Numbered from the stretch's first letter, positions 19,682-29,167 are shown. The stretch: 32,404 bases of DNA from Bacteroidales bacterium (GCA_017555445.1 JAFZGK010000034.1:1-32404), one strand, 5' to 3'. The notes: generated by a model from the letters alone, not told the origin. Numbers and translations: made by a program.

Positions 19682-21631
19682 TTAATATTCTGCAAGGATT
19701 GTAGCTGATGTAGCTGCAACTGTACAATAGTCTCCGGTATAGGCTCCGATTCCGTCCACGTCCGCATATCCGTTTTCAGCAAGAACTACGTACTTGCCCT
19801 TAGGAATCTCCAGCTTGTGATTCTTCTTAGAGCCGTTGAGAACGACAGTAAGAGACTTCGCGTCATCGATTCCGTCAAGGTTCTCGATTCTGAACATTAC
19901 CACGTTAGGGTCATCCACATCGATGAATCGGAGATTCTTGCGTACAAGCTCCGCATCACCAAGACAGAAACCCGGATGAGCATGACGGATTGCTGCAAGC
20001 TCCGAGTAATATTTCACGAGATCGTTATATTTTGTCTTGTATGTCCAGTCGATCGCATTGATCGAGTCAGGCTTGTTGTAGCTGTTCTTCACTCCCTGCT
20101 TGTGGCGGTAGAGTTCCTCACCGTTGAAGATGAAAGGAATACCCTGTGAAGTATAGACTGCTGTCTGAGCAAGCTTCACCATTCTGAGACGGTCCTGCTC
20201 CGAAGCCTTTGTAGCCTCTTCAAGACGGTCACGGAGGCAGTGGTCATCATGGCAGCTCACATAACTTACGTGCTGGAGAGGATTATTGGTCCAAGGCTCG
20301 ACAGTCACCTGAGGATGTGCGACACCGCCGGCGATACCGAACATCACATTGTCCTTGTTTCCTGCAACTCCGTCCATGAAACCTGCATTCTCGCATCCGA
20401 GAGGGCCGCGGACTGCATCACGGATATTGTCGCTGAATGCACCTACCTTGTCCATCATGTAAGTATTTGCCTTGAGAGCGATCTGCTCTGCAGGATATGC
20501 AGGAGAAGAGGCAGCCCAGCCTTCACCGTAGATGACTACGTCAGGATCGATTGCATGGAGACGCTCGCTGATGAGGTTCATTGTCTCGATGTCATGGATG
20601 GCCATGAGGTCAAAACGGTAGCCGTCGATATGATATTCCTTCATCCACCACTCGAGCGACTCAACCATGTACTTGCGGAACATAGCCTGCTCCGAAGCTG
20701 TTTCATTGCCGCAGCCTGAACCGTCGAAATATGTTCCGTCCTCACGCATACGGTAGAAATAGCCTGGCATAGTGCGCTCGAAACCTGTGTTAGGAGCATG
20801 TGTGGTATGGTTGTATACAACGTCAAGGATAACTCTGAAGCCGGCAGCATGAAGTGACTGCACCATCTGCTTGAACTCCTTGATACGGGTTACAGGGTTG
20901 TATGGATCTGTAGAGAAAGAACCTTCCACAGCATTGTAGTTGAGAGGCTCGTATCCCCAGTTGTACTGGTTGTCCTCAAGACGAGTCTCATCGATGGTAG
21001 CGAAGTCTGTCGAAGGAAGAAGCTGGATGTAAGTCACACCGAGTTCCTTGAGGTGATCGATACCTGTCGCAAGTCCGTCAGGGTTCTTTGTTCCCTGCTC
21101 GGTAAGTGCAAGATATTTGCCCTTGTTCTGGATACCTGAAGTCGAATGAACAGAGAAATCTCTGTGCTGGAGCTCATAGACGATGATGTCTGAAGGATCG
21201 ATCTTCGGACTCTTGTCATTCTCCCATCCTTCAGGATCTGTATCCGCCCAGTCGATCACGGCGCCATGCTGTCCGTTCACGCCCACAGCCTTTGCAGCGA
21301 TACCTGCTGTCTCCTCAAGCCACTTGCCATCGATGCATACCTGGAATGTGTATAGCGAACCCTTCACATCCTCCTTGACTGTAGCCTTCCAAAGTCCGTC
21401 CTTGGACTTCTTCATGTTCACTGTCATGTAAGCTGCATCACCGGCAGCCTTGTAAAGTCTCAGCTGAGCTGCCTCAGCAGCAGGAGACCATACGGTAAAG
21501 TCGGTTGAATTGCCGTTGTAAACGCACTCCTCGAGAGTTGCCTCAGGCACCGGATATCCACCCTGAGAAGCACACGAAGCCATTGCGGCTGCTAATGTTG
21601 TCATCAGAACTGTCTTGATTATCAGTTTCAT
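19682..21631 (-). CDS. pulA: Type I pullulanase (GH13, CBM48)
   Basis: A 649-residue debranching enzyme that cleaves alpha-1,6 links in pullulan, limit dextrins and amylopectin fragments. Lipobox AMASC (C20) followed by ASQGG, so the periplasmic side is likely. Residues about 35-125 form a CBM48-like N-terminal domain (STDFTVWSPAAEAAQLRLY). The type I pullulanase signature YNWGYEP is at 223-229. GH13 motifs: VILDVVYNHT, DGYRFDLMAIHD with nucleophile D341, VIYGEGW with E370, and YVSCHDDHCL with D462. It is the first gene of the four-enzyme operon, 208 bases after susD, and is preceded by a susD terminator, a candidate promoter and a palindrome. Shorter than multi-CBM pullulanases because it has no extra N-terminal starch-binding domains. 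Confidence 0.95.
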   Translation of the reverse strand: MKLIIKTVLMTTLAAAMASCASQGGYPVPEATLEECVYNGNSTDFTVWSPAAEAAQLRLYKAAGDAAYMTVNMKKSKDGLWKATVKEDVKGSLYTFQVCIDGKWLEETAGIAAKAVGVNGQHGAVIDWADTDPEGWENDKSPKIDPSDIIVYELQHRDFSVHSTSGIQNKGKYLALTEQGTKNPDGLATGIDHLKELGVTYIQLLPSTDFATIDETRLEDNQYNWGYEPLNYNAVEGSFSTDPYNPVTRIKEFKQMVQSLHAAGFRVILDVVYNHTTHAPNTGFERTMPGYFYRMREDGTYFDGSGCGNETASEQAMFRKYMVESLEWWMKEYHIDGYRFDLMAIHDIETMNLISERLHAIDPDVVIYGEGWAASSPAYPAEQIALKANTYMMDKVGAFSDNIRDAVRGPLGCENAGFMDGVAGNKDNVMFGIAGGVAHPQVTVEPWTNNPLQHVSYVSCHDDHCLRDRLEEATKASEQDRLRMVKLAQTAVYTSQGIPFIFNGEELYRHKQGVKNSYNKPDSINAIDWTYKTKYNDLVKYYSELAAIRHAHPGFCLGDAELVRKNLRFIDVDDPNVVMFRIENLDGIDDAKSLTVVLNGSKKNHKLEIPKGKYVVLAENGYADVDGIGAYTGDYCTVAATSATILAEY

Positions 21632-21662
21632 AATATTGGGTTTGTTTTATTCAAAATTCCGA

Positions 21663-21688
21663 CCATAATGGGTGCAACCCATTAATGG
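21663..21688. promoter_or_regulatory. Palindrome in the pulA leader (operator or leader hairpin)
   Basis: AATGGGT (21667-21673) and ACCCATT (21677-21683) form a perfect 7-bp inverted repeat with a 3-base centre. It extends to CCAT/ATGG ends with a single bulged base, giving 11 paired bases. It lies between the candidate promoter and the pulA ATG, so it may be an operator or a 5' leader hairpin. Confidence 0.45.
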
Positions 21689-21695
21689 CATCTTA

Positions 21696-21727
21696 CGAAG
21701 ATACTTATTAATCCACGACAGGACAAA
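21696..21727 (-). promoter_or_regulatory. Candidate promoter of the pulA-susB operon
   Basis: On the minus strand TTTG (21724-21727) is followed after 20 bases by TATCTTCG (21696-21703), one mismatch from TAnnTTTG. The spacing is right and it lies between the susD terminator and pulA. Confidence 0.4.
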
Positions 21728-21794
21728 GTGATACTGACGACCTGTTGAAAGACCGTGACGAATGGCGGGAATTCTATGATGAATTGAAAGCAAA

Positions 21795-21815
21795 AAGGCC
21801 GCTTTTCGCGACCTT
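21795..21815 (-). terminator. Terminator of susD
   Basis: An 8-bp stem with one G-U pair (AAGGCCGC at 21795-21802 with GCGACCTT at 21808-21815, 5-nt loop) is followed by a T-run on the minus strand. It begins 24 bases after the susD stop and so splits susCD from the enzyme operon. Confidence 0.75.
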
Positions 21816-21839
21816 AGTTCAAAGATTCTCAACCTTTTG

Positions 21840-23465
21840 TCAATATCCCGGATTCTGCTTCAGAGTCTCATTGACAGCAAGTTCTGTCGGTGGAAGCGGA
21901 TAAAGTGTCTTGTAATCCGGAAATGCCTGGCCACCAAAGGAATCTCCTCCCTTGTACGGCCACAGATAATCTGCTGAAGTGAACAGTCCGTAGCGTATGA
22001 GGTCTGTACGTCTATGAGCCTCCCACATGAGCTCCCTGGCCCTTTCAGCCATCAGAAAGTCTTCTGTGATTTCAGTCGGAGCAGGCACACCTGCGCGTTC
22101 TGAAAGTTCTGCAAGAACTGCCAGTCCCGAAGCATCATCCTCGGTGTTCATGCAGGCCTCCGCATAGATGAGGTATATCTCCGCAAGTCTTATCATCGGA
22201 AAATCCACATCAGAAAAGGCCTTTACATCTGCTGTAGAGAGAAAGTCCGACTCGGTGACTCCATATGGTATGTTATTGAATTTCAGGCATGACCATCCGT
22301 TCATAAACACGTATAAGGCATTCTCCATAGACTCGCTGCGACCCTTGATATAAAACATCCTTCCTCGCGCATCAGCTGTCTCGTAAGCACCTGTCTGATA
22401 GTTCTGTCCGCTCACATCGAAGAAACGTGAAACATATTCATAAGGCACTCTCAGGCCTGCCCAACCGTTTCTCTGACCGTTAGGTTTCGACTGGTCCGTA
22501 ATATCGGTAGCAGCGAGAGTGGCGGCAAGAAGATAGGAGGTTCCTCCATATGACTGAGTCTTTTCCGCATTATATGAAACCACCCATAGCATTTCGTTGC
22601 GGGCGGAAGCATTCTCTCCGTTATCACCTCTGAAAAGAGCCTCATAATCAGGGCTCAAGGTATATCCCATATCGAATATATCCTCACACACTGACTTTGC
22701 CTCCGCCCACATAGGAGTTCCTGTATAAACTTCCGCATTCAGATAGAGACGGGCAAGAAGTCCTGCTGCGGAACCTCGGTCAGCACGAGGATAACGGCTG
22801 CGTGGAGCCGGCATGCTGCTGTTGTCGGAGAGCAGGCTCTGCAGTTCGCTCACACAGAAATTGAATATCTCCGCACGTGTTGCCTGAGGTGGAGTATAGG
22901 TACCTCCGAATGGGGTATTCTCAGTCGAGAAAGGCACATTGCCGAAGCAGTCCAGTGCCATCCAGTAGAAATATGCTCTGAGGAATCTAGCTTCATCACG
23001 GAAACTGTTGACACTCTGGACCACATCAGCCGGAACATCCCTTGCTGCAAGTTTGTCAGGAGTAGTCTGGCGCAGGTATTCATTGATATAGGCAATTCCC
23101 TGAAGAGTTCGCACATAGACTGCATAGACAGCATCATTCTGCTCTGAGGTCCAGGTATTAGTATTCAGAGCCCTGACCCATGCATCATTTTCCCATGAAC
23201 ATTTAGCGGCATCAGCCGTAGTCTCCTGGACGGACCAGAAGGCTCTCAGAAGTTCAGACGCTCCCCCGTCCATCTGCTGCAGGTCTGTCAGATCGTTGGT
23301 GACGAACTGGAAATAGAGGAAGGAGAGTCCTTCCAGATAGGTATCCTCAGTCTTTCCGTAGACATTGTCAGCTATCGGCAATGCATTAACAGGAGGCAGG
23401 GTGTCAAGGTCGTTCACACAGGCGGTCAGGAACGCTGCCGTGAGTATTATATATATCTTTTTCAT
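21840..23465 (-). CDS. susD: SusD-like glycan-binding outer-membrane lipoprotein
   Basis: A 541-residue SusD/RagB-family protein that binds glycan at the surface and sits as a lid on SusC. The signal is MKKIYIILTAAFLTAC (C16) followed by VNDLD; acidic residues right after the cysteine fit the Bacteroidota surface-export signal. TPR-type helices are evident, including the family-typical stretches SFRDEARFLRAYFYWMALDCFGNVPFS (about 150-180), DFPMIRLAEIYLIYAEA and ERARELMWEAHRRTDLIRYG, and the C-terminal YPLPPTELAVNETLKQNPGY. Only 4 bases separate it from susC, so they are co-transcribed. Starch specificity is inferred from the neighbouring enzymes; individual starch-binding aromatics cannot be assigned without alignment. 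Confidence 0.95.
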   Translation of the reverse strand: MKKIYIILTAAFLTACVNDLDTLPPVNALPIADNVYGKTEDTYLEGLSFLYFQFVTNDLTDLQQMDGGASELLRAFWSVQETTADAAKCSWENDAWVRALNTNTWTSEQNDAVYAVYVRTLQGIAYINEYLRQTTPDKLAARDVPADVVQSVNSFRDEARFLRAYFYWMALDCFGNVPFSTENTPFGGTYTPPQATRAEIFNFCVSELQSLLSDNSSMPAPRSRYPRADRGSAAGLLARLYLNAEVYTGTPMWAEAKSVCEDIFDMGYTLSPDYEALFRGDNGENASARNEMLWVVSYNAEKTQSYGGTSYLLAATLAATDITDQSKPNGQRNGWAGLRVPYEYVSRFFDVSGQNYQTGAYETADARGRMFYIKGRSESMENALYVFMNGWSCLKFNNIPYGVTESDFLSTADVKAFSDVDFPMIRLAEIYLIYAEACMNTEDDASGLAVLAELSERAGVPAPTEITEDFLMAERARELMWEAHRRTDLIRYGLFTSADYLWPYKGGDSFGGQAFPDYKTLYPLPPTELAVNETLKQNPGY

Positions 23466-23469
23466 ATTC

Positions 23470-26400
23470 TTAGAAATTAACGTTTAATCGTATTGAATAT
23501 GTGCGCGGACGTGGCCATACGGTATTGTCGATACCGTTTTCCGAGGTGACCTCCGGATCCATTCCGCTATATCCTGTCAACATGAAGACATTTTGCATGC
23601 TGAGGCCGAGCCTGATGTCTGTCTCCCATCTTCCAACCCGCCTGAAAGTGTATCCGGCATTGATGTCGTCCAGCTTGAAGAAAGCAGCATTCTCAAGGAA
23701 ATAATCCGAATACCACTGTTCTCCGCTGTTTGGCTGAGTGAAGCCGGTGGTCTGGACAAGAAGGGCCTGGTTAGGCAGACTGCCTGCATTCAGATCAAGA
23801 CTGGATGTGGAATTTGCAGATGCGAAGTCATTGAATATCCATGTCCCGGCAGCTCCATGTCCGTTCATTCCCATATCCCAGTTGCGGTATGAGAACTTGA
23901 GATTCAGTCCATAATAGAATTTAGGCTGAGGACTCTTTCCGGTCATATACCTGTCTCCGGCAGTTATCACACCATCCCCGTCCAGATCCACGAACTGGTT
24001 CTGAAGAGGCCTTCCGTCCGCGTCATATTTCTGCATGTAGGTGTAATATGTATACGGTGCATAACCGACCATCTGACGGCTTAGATATCCTCCGGTTCCC
24101 TTGGATATCGTACCTGTCTCAATGTAGTAGTTCTTGTCCTCCGTAGTATTGAGTTTCGTGAACTCCGTGTCCTGGAATGTGCCGTTGAAGCTCAGCTGCA
24201 GGCTCATGTCGTCTGTCTGAACCGGAACTCCGCTCAGAGCGAACTCGAGTCCCTTGTTTCTGATGGATCCGATATTTGTCATCAGCTTGTTTCCGAAGTT
24301 CGAGCCCATAGGGATCTGCACTTCATTGAGCAGGTCGCGGGTGTCTCGCAGATAGACATCCACACTTCCCGACAGCCTGTCCTTGAAGAAACCGAAATCC
24401 AATCCGGCATTGTAGGTCACAGTTGTCTCCCACTTTATGTCCGGGTCATAAGACTTAGGCCACAAAGGGTAGGTCCATGCTCCGTCACCCATGTTATACA
24501 CATGGTACGGATCGTTAGATGATGTATATCTTGCAAAGCGGACATAGTCCCCTATTCCGTCCTGCTGGCCGGTCACTCCGGCTGAAAGCCTGAGCTTCAT
24601 GGTAGAGATCTGAGGAACACTTTTCACGAAAGGCTCCTGAGCTATATTCCAGGCAAAGGCTCCGGAAGGGAAGACTCCCCAACGGTTGTCGGGAGCGAAT
24701 TTGGAAGATCCGTCAGTTCTTATCGAGAAGGTGAATACATAGCGCGAATCGATCGAGTAATTGGCTCTGCCATAGAATGACACGAGGAAATTCTCACTCG
24801 TTGTGCGAGGGTACATCTCGTCTGATGTCAGTCCATCCTTCAGCTTGATCTGATGGGTCACATTATAGTATGAAATTGTTCTGTTGCTTCCGAAATTGTT
24901 CTGCCACGAGTAGCCTGCAAGCAGGTCGAGAGTCTGCTTTCCCCAGGTCTGATTATAATTGGCATATGCCTCCAGAAGCTGGCTTCTGCTGATGGTATTT
25001 CCCCTGCTGTACTGGCCCACACCGAGGTTTTCAGTATCGCTCCATGCCTGGAACGAGCCCGGATTGACTCCGTTATAGGATTCTGTCACAGTGAAGTCAA
25101 GACTGCCGCTTACATTGAAGCTGAGAGCCTCGAAGCCATGCACCTTATAGTTGACTGCGGCGCGTCCTATGAATCTGTATGAATCAGCTGTGTTCTGACT
25201 GTCGAAGATCATGGAAAGAGGGCTCGGTCCCACCAATGTGTTAGGCGAGAAATCCTTTCCTCGTCCGTTACCGTAATTCCACCATCCGTTTGTGGTCGAA
25301 TAGTCAATCGAACCGTCGCTGTTGTACCAGTAAGGAGCAACGGTAGGATTGAAGAAAGCAGCCTTTCCTATGGCTCCGCTGTCTGCATAATCCGAATACG
25401 AATATACTCCTTTGCCATTGAAATCAAGAGTAAGATGCTTATCCAGGAATGACGGATTCAAGACAATGTCTGCAGTGATCCTGTCATAGCTTGATCCCTG
25501 GAGAGTACCTTGCTGGCCCAGATAGCCAACAGACACTCTGTAAGGCATCGTTGCCTCGTAGTTGCCGTTCACACTGATGTTATGCTCAGTTGCAAGGGCT
25601 GTCTGAAAGATAAGGTCCTGCCAGTCTGTCATCTGGTTTCCTGTCAGGGATATTATCCTGTTGCCTGTCTCGGTACCTGCCGGGTAGGTTATGGAATAAT
25701 ACTCGTTCAGCTGGTCAGCTGACATGACCGGCACTGTCTTGGAATTATGCATCACGCTGACGCTGCCGTTATATGCCACCTGAGTCCGGTTCCCCTGCCC
25801 TTTCTTTGTAGTTATCAGAATGACACCGTTTGAAGCACGCGAACCGTAAATTGCTGATGCCGAGGCATCCTTAAGAACTGTAAATGACTCTATGTCATTG
25901 GGGTTCAGCAGGTCAAGAGGATTAGTCATCGCTCCTCCAGCACCACTTGCGACCGGGACACCATCAATGACGATGAGAGGATCGTTGGATGCATTCAGCG
26001 AGGCTGTGCCTCGTATCCTGATTCGCGAACCCGATCCCGGACCTCCGTCACCCGGAATCACCAGCAGTCCTGCCACTCTGCCCTTGAGCATTTCCTGTGT
26101 GCTGACAACTGCTCCACGGTTGATGTCATCAGCCTTTATCGCTGACACCGATCCGGTCATATCTTCCTTCTTCACCGTACCGTAACCGATGACCACAACC
26201 TCATTGAGGTATTCTGCATCTTCTTTCAGGGTTATTGTGGAAGGTACTGAAGCTGCATCATATGTCTGCGTCACGTATCCTACATAGCTGATTTCGACAG
26301 GAGCAGACGGGCCGCTCACCGTAAGCGAAAAGCTTCCGTCCATGCCGGTGGACGTGCCGTTGGTGGTACCAACCTCAATGATGGAGGCCCCTATCACAGG

Positions 26401-26514
26401 TCCCAGATTGTCGGTCACCGTTCCACTGACCGTATATCCTCCCTGCGCCAAGGCAGATGCGCCGCCGGCAGACAGCAATGCCGCCGCGGCGATAATATGG
26501 ATAAGTCTGTTCAT
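23470..26514 (-). CDS. susC: SusC-like TonB-dependent outer-membrane transporter
   Basis: A 1014-residue SusC/RagA-family porin that imports oligosaccharides using TonB energy. A Sec signal peptide (MNRLIHIIAAAALLSAGGASALAQ) precedes a carboxypeptidase-D-regulatory-like domain (about 28-100: YTVSGTVTDNLGPVIGASI), then the SusC signature EVVVIGYGTVKKEDMTGSVSAI near 105-125 and the plug domain (GRVAGLLVIPGDGGPGSGSRIRIRG). The 22-stranded barrel ends in YSIRLNVNF with a terminal aromatic. There is no N-terminal STN domain, so it is not the type wired to an anti-sigma factor. It is followed after 4 bases by SusD. Substrate is inferred as malto-oligosaccharides from the surrounding enzymes. Confidence 0.96.
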   Translation of the reverse strand: MNRLIHIIAAAALLSAGGASALAQGGYTVSGTVTDNLGPVIGASIIEVGTTNGTSTGMDGSFSLTVSGPSAPVEISYVGYVTQTYDAASVPSTITLKEDAEYLNEVVVIGYGTVKKEDMTGSVSAIKADDINRGAVVSTQEMLKGRVAGLLVIPGDGGPGSGSRIRIRGTASLNASNDPLIVIDGVPVASGAGGAMTNPLDLLNPNDIESFTVLKDASASAIYGSRASNGVILITTKKGQGNRTQVAYNGSVSVMHNSKTVPVMSADQLNEYYSITYPAGTETGNRIISLTGNQMTDWQDLIFQTALATEHNISVNGNYEATMPYRVSVGYLGQQGTLQGSSYDRITADIVLNPSFLDKHLTLDFNGKGVYSYSDYADSGAIGKAAFFNPTVAPYWYNSDGSIDYSTTNGWWNYGNGRGKDFSPNTLVGPSPLSMIFDSQNTADSYRFIGRAAVNYKVHGFEALSFNVSGSLDFTVTESYNGVNPGSFQAWSDTENLGVGQYSRGNTISRSQLLEAYANYNQTWGKQTLDLLAGYSWQNNFGSNRTISYYNVTHQIKLKDGLTSDEMYPRTTSENFLVSFYGRANYSIDSRYVFTFSIRTDGSSKFAPDNRWGVFPSGAFAWNIAQEPFVKSVPQISTMKLRLSAGVTGQQDGIGDYVRFARYTSSNDPYHVYNMGDGAWTYPLWPKSYDPDIKWETTVTYNAGLDFGFFKDRLSGSVDVYLRDTRDLLNEVQIPMGSNFGNKLMTNIGSIRNKGLEFALSGVPVQTDDMSLQLSFNGTFQDTEFTKLNTTEDKNYYIETGTISKGTGGYLSRQMVGYAPYTYYTYMQKYDADGRPLQNQFVDLDGDGVITAGDRYMTGKSPQPKFYYGLNLKFSYRNWDMGMNGHGAAGTWIFNDFASANSTSSLDLNAGSLPNQALLVQTTGFTQPNSGEQWYSDYFLENAAFFKLDDINAGYTFRRVGRWETDIRLGLSMQNVFMLTGYSGMDPEVTSENGIDNTVWPRPRTYSIRLNVNF

Positions 26515-26603
26515 ACGCCTATAAATTATAATTTTTCAAAATAATCTACAGGCAACAAACAATCCTCAGACCAAATCGGATATATTCATAATGTATTTCA
26601 TCA

Positions 26604-26639
26604 GGGAGGATAACAGTGATTGCGGAGACGTGTCCTCCC
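26604..26639. promoter_or_regulatory. Inverted repeat upstream of susC
   Basis: GGGAGGA (26604-26610) and TCCTCCC (26633-26639) form a perfect 7-bp inverted repeat with a 22-base centre, 90 bases before the susC ATG and just after the previous terminator. I found no full TAnnTTTG there; TTATTTTG nearer the ATG is one mismatch away. It may be a regulator site. Confidence 0.35.
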
Positions 26640-26656
26640 GTCGTAATACAAAAGAA

Positions 26657-26675
26657 GCTGACCTTTTGGGTCAGC
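26657..26675 (-). terminator. Terminator of the S9 peptidase gene
   Basis: A 7-bp stem (GCTGACC at 26657-26663 with 26669-26675, loop TTTTG), extended by AAGA/TCTT pairs across one mismatch, and followed by TTCTTTTG on the minus strand. It starts 8 bases after the peptidase stop and separates it from susC. Confidence 0.75.
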
Positions 26676-26682
26676 CTCTTCC

Positions 26683-29106
26683 TTATCGTTTAGGGATGTC
26701 TACGAATTTTTCGCTTTCTCCGCGGAGGTGCTCAGAGAAATAGTCAACAAGCCTCCAGTAGAAGTATTCGTTCATGTCTCCGAAGCTGTGACGCTGGTTA
26801 GGAAGCATGAGCATATCGAAACGCTTGCCGGCCTTGATGAGAGCATTCACAACGCGTGTCGTGTTACCTGGGTGGACATTGTCGTCGATGTCACCATGAA
26901 CGAGGAGAAGATGTCCCTTGAGGTTCTTCGCGATCTCAGGGTTAGTTGCAATCTTGTAGTAGAAAGTAGTGTCTCCCTGTTCTGTCACCTCTTCCTTGAC
27001 ACCATGATGAGTCTCGCTCCACCAGCGGTTGTATATATTGTTGTCATGGTTACCTGCACATGAGACAGCCACCTTGAAGAAGTCCGGATACTGGCAGATC
27101 GCTGCAGTACTCATGAATCCTCCACCTGAATGGCCGTGGATGCCGACTCTGTTGATATCGATGAAAGAATGACGGTTTGCAAGCTGCTCGATCGCATACT
27201 TGTGATCCTCGAGAGGATAGTCACGCATGTTTCCGTAGCCCCAGTTATGATACCACTTCGACCTGCTCGGATGTCCTCCTCTCTGACCTACCGAAATGAC
27301 CACGAATCCGGCCTGAGCAAGACGGTCTGTGCGGACACTCATACGGGTGAACGGATAATATACCGCTTCAACCTGTGGGCCAGGATATACGTAATCCACT
27401 ATAGGATAAACCTTTGTTGAGTCAAAATTGAACGGCTTGTACATCACTCCGTAAAGGTCAGTAACTCCGTCAGCCGCCTTCACTTTGAAGAGTTCAGGGA
27501 ACTGGTAACCGTTTGCAAAGAGCTGCGAGAAGTCACTCTCCTGAACATCCATCACCTTGTTTCCGTTGTTGTCCAGAAGGACTGCCATAGGGATGGTATT
27601 GATGCGTGAATAGTTGTCAAGGACGAAACGCGCATCGTCATCCACCTCTGTCTGATGGAAATAATCTCCCTTGGTGATCTGCTTGAGGCCTGTACCGTCA
27701 AGGTTGACACGGTAAAGATGCTCGTAATAAGGATTCTCGTCAGCGTTCTTTCCGTTTCCGGTGAAATATACTACACGAGCCTTCTCATCCACCTTGAGAA
27801 CCTGCTCCACATGCCATGCACCCTTTGTAAGACGGTTTTTAAGATTGCCCTGTCCGTCATAAAGATAAAGATGAGCCCATCCGTCACGCTCGCTCCATTG
27901 AATTATCTCCTTGCCGTTGCCGAGAGCCATGATAGGACGTGTCTCCTGATATGTGTTCATACGCTCCTCGATGATAGGAACGATGGTGTCCTGACCCACT
28001 GTATAAGTACATACGTCGATGCGGTAGAGGTCACGGCTGCTGCGTGTGAGGAAGAAACGCTCGTTGTCACCAAGCCAGATGTCAGCGACTTCCTCCATAT
28101 CGCGCTGCTTCTGCTGATAAGGACGCGATTCGAGAGCAAGAGTCTGGTCCTTGTAGGCTGCTGTTCCGATCTCCTTGCGGGTATTGTTCACCATGTCGAA
28201 GAGATAGAGATGCGTTACAGGAGCCTCCTTCTCACCAGGCATCTGATACTTGTATGTCTCGAGAGTAGGACGCGGCTCAGACATCACATTGAGGACCCAG
28301 AGATCCTTCACGGCACGCTCGTCGTCGAGCATAGCCACGAAATGACGTGAATCAGGAGACCAGAGACCATATACGTTTCTGCGCTTTCCGTTGAGGAGAG
28401 TGTCTGTGTTCACCATCTTGTATGGCATACCGAAGCCGAAATCTTCCACTCCGTCGAAAGTGAGCTGGATCTCCACGATTGTAGAATCCTTCTCATCCTT
28501 GCGTGCCTTCTGATAGTCCTCGTAGCTCATCTTGTAGAGGTTGAGGTCCTTTGCATAGACGACGGTCTTCTTGTCAGGAGAAATCGAACCCCAGCTCAGA
28601 CGCTTAGGCTCCTTCTCGTGATCCTTCAGATGTGTAAGCTTCTTTGTAGGATAGTCATATGAGAAATAGAAAACCTCTTTCTCCTTCTTTCCCTTTTCAT
28701 TCTTGATCTCGCGGGTCGACCTTACCTCGAATGTGAAGGTGCGTCCGTCTTCCTTTGCCTTGAGGTTGGTGATAGGAAGCTGGCGTGCCTCGAACGGGTC
28801 GTGAACGATCTCAGTAAGCTGTGCAGCCATCTCCTCACGGTCGAAGAGAAGGGTCTTGGTCTTGGCAGTCGGGTTAACCACCCACCAGAATGTACCTTCA
28901 CTGGTCTTGTACTGATACCAGAAACTGTTTCCCTGCTGGAACCAATGCGGATCCACAACTGTAGAGAAGAGCATGGTATTCAACTTTTCCTGAGTGAATT
29001 TCTCTGCCTGGAGGTACTCAGGTATTCTTTCCTGAGCACCAGATGATGCAGCAAAGGCGAACAAAGCCACTGCAGCAGTCATCAATTTCATGAATGTCCG
29101 TTTCAT
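26683..29106 (-). CDS. S9 family peptidase (dipeptidyl-peptidase IV-like)
   Basis: An 807-residue serine peptidase counted from the ATG at 29106; the frame extends 10 codons upstream to 29136, but the signal peptide MKRTFMKLMTAAVALFAFAASSGAQ fits the later start. No lipobox cysteine, so it is periplasmic or exported. The N-terminal two-thirds is a DPP IV-type beta-propeller (YFSYDYPTKKLTHLKDHEKEPKRLSWGSISPDKK and repeated blades). The C-terminal alpha/beta-hydrolase domain carries the triad: serine in GIHGHSGGGFMS, aspartate in LLVHGDIDDNVHP and histidine in LPNQRHSFGD. It would release dipeptides from the N-terminus of peptides. It has its own candidate promoter and terminator, so it appears transcriptionally separate from the starch genes on both sides. 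Its place within a glycan locus is odd and has no obvious link to starch. Confidence 0.93.
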   Translation of the reverse strand: MKRTFMKLMTAAVALFAFAASSGAQERIPEYLQAEKFTQEKLNTMLFSTVVDPHWFQQGNSFWYQYKTSEGTFWWVVNPTAKTKTLLFDREEMAAQLTEIVHDPFEARQLPITNLKAKEDGRTFTFEVRSTREIKNEKGKKEKEVFYFSYDYPTKKLTHLKDHEKEPKRLSWGSISPDKKTVVYAKDLNLYKMSYEDYQKARKDEKDSTIVEIQLTFDGVEDFGFGMPYKMVNTDTLLNGKRRNVYGLWSPDSRHFVAMLDDERAVKDLWVLNVMSEPRPTLETYKYQMPGEKEAPVTHLYLFDMVNNTRKEIGTAAYKDQTLALESRPYQQKQRDMEEVADIWLGDNERFFLTRSSRDLYRIDVCTYTVGQDTIVPIIEERMNTYQETRPIMALGNGKEIIQWSERDGWAHLYLYDGQGNLKNRLTKGAWHVEQVLKVDEKARVVYFTGNGKNADENPYYEHLYRVNLDGTGLKQITKGDYFHQTEVDDDARFVLDNYSRINTIPMAVLLDNNGNKVMDVQESDFSQLFANGYQFPELFKVKAADGVTDLYGVMYKPFNFDSTKVYPIVDYVYPGPQVEAVYYPFTRMSVRTDRLAQAGFVVISVGQRGGHPSRSKWYHNWGYGNMRDYPLEDHKYAIEQLANRHSFIDINRVGIHGHSGGGFMSTAAICQYPDFFKVAVSCAGNHDNNIYNRWWSETHHGVKEEVTEQGDTTFYYKIATNPEIAKNLKGHLLLVHGDIDDNVHPGNTTRVVNALIKAGKRFDMLMLPNQRHSFGDMNEYFYWRLVDYFSEHLRGESEKFVDIPKR

Positions 29107-29135
29107 ATCTTTAAGTTTTATCAGTTTTCCGACCA

Positions 29136-29167
29136 TAAAAATACGGTTTTAAATCCTTATCACCAAA
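29136..29167 (-). promoter_or_regulatory. Candidate promoter of the S9 peptidase gene
   Basis: TTTG (29164-29167) and TATTTTTA (29136-29143; one mismatch from TAnnTTTG) are separated by 20 bases on the minus strand, about 30 bases upstream of the chosen ATG at 29106. The element overlaps the alternative start codon at 29136, which supports the later start. Confidence 0.4.

Noticed and set aside
21647..21832. 61-codon minus-strand frame in the same gap
   Set aside because: It spans the terminator hairpin and promoter region and ends just before pulA. No recognisable motif; most likely chance.
21717..21839. Plus-strand open stretch in the susD-pulA gap reading like coding sequence (DTDDLLKDRDEWREFYDELK)
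   Set aside because: It has no start codon after the in-frame TAA near 21710 and runs antisense into susD. The gap is already explained by the susD terminator, a candidate promoter and a leader. It could be a relic but there is no further support.
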